From Singulisphaera sp. GP187 (GTDB lineage: Bacteria; Planctomycetota; Phycisphaerae; Phycisphaerales; SM1A02): a DNA stretch of 6,007 bases. Positions 5,818 to 6,007 of this stretch are shown piece after piece (position 1 is the stretch's first letter; every line of letters starts with the position of its first letter). The notes under the pieces are model-generated. The model was not told the DNA's origin, made no database searches, and saw only the letters and a list, made by a program, of their open reading frames with translations. The DNA lies in NCBI GenBank assembly GCA_945896765.1, contig CAMDEL010000100.1, forward strand, positions 1-6,007. Direction: 5' to 3'. The translations under genes were made by a program, and so were the position numbers.

Positions 5818-6007
5818 AGTCCAGCCTTCGCCGAAAACATTTTTGCGCGGTGGATCGTGCAATCCGCCGAGAAACTTGGCTGATGATGACCGCAATCACG
5901 ATGAACCAAAGTCCTTTGTGGACTTCGGTCTTGATAAATCGGTTGCCTTCAAGCAAGAAGAGAACAAGCGAGAGCGAAAAAACATCGAGCATCGACCACT
6001 CATACAG
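5816..6007 (-). CDS. PqiA-like (paraquat-inducible protein A family) membrane protein, C-terminal fragment
   Basis: Reading leftward from the right edge, an open frame of 63 residues ends at TAA (complement of 5816-5818); its start lies outside the window. The fragment begins LYEWSMLDVF. The WSMLDVF motif at residues 4-10 is the signature of the PqiA/LetA family of inner-membrane proteins, which partner MCE-domain proteins in lipid transport across the envelope. Two hydrophobic segments follow, about residues 9-19 (VFSLSLVLFLL) and 33-44 (LWFIVIAVIISQ). A strongly basic tail comes next, RRIARSTAQKCFRRRLD, which fits the positive-inside rule for a cytoplasmic C-terminus. The gene is convergent with kbl, with only 7 bp between the two stop codons. 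The frame is short and rests mainly on one motif plus hydrophobicity, so the family call is probable rather than certain. Confidence 0.65.
   Translation of the reverse strand: MYEWSMLDVFSLSLVLFLLEGNRFIKTEVHKGLWFIVIAVIISQVSRRIARSTAQKCFRRRLD

Overview
This is a chromosomal, housekeeping-type window from a bacterium of intermediate GC content. It carries five genes that can be read confidently or nearly so, plus the tail of a sixth. A Tat-exported sugar-isomerase-like protein, a large secreted Ala/Pro- and Gly-rich protein, and an SDR-type threonine dehydrogenase together would fit a Planctomycetota/PVC-type Gram-negative. That placement is an inference from gene style; the window has no rRNA or other phylogenetic marker I could test.

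Layout from left to right: (1) positions 1-1085, + strand, the C-terminal two thirds of GMP synthase (guaA), with its start outside the window. (2) A short convergent gap holding a 14-bp tandem duplication that begins on the guaA stop codon. (3) 1173-2381, - strand, an unrecognised secreted protein of 402 residues with a signal peptide, a Pro-Ala linker, a duplicated helical motif and a Gly-rich repeat tail. (4) A 73-bp divergent intergenic region. (5) 2455-3402, + strand, a Tat-signal xylose-isomerase-like TIM-barrel protein. (6) 3442-4554, + strand, an SDR-family L-threonine 3-dehydrogenase. (7) 4594-5808, + strand, 2-amino-3-ketobutyrate CoA ligase (kbl). (8) 5816-6007, - strand, the C-terminal 63 residues of a PqiA-like membrane protein, convergent with kbl and 7 bp from it.

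The clearest functional unit is the dehydrogenase-kbl pair. The first enzyme oxidises L-threonine to 2-amino-3-ketobutyrate, and the second cleaves that unstable product with CoA to glycine and acetyl-CoA. The TIM-barrel gene lies 39 bp upstream on the same strand and may be co-transcribed, but its product is probably exported and has no evident role in threonine breakdown.

I see no CRISPR array, tRNA, rRNA, insertion sequence or phage feature. I do not find a convincing new biological system. The least explained object is the secreted repeat protein at 1173-2381.
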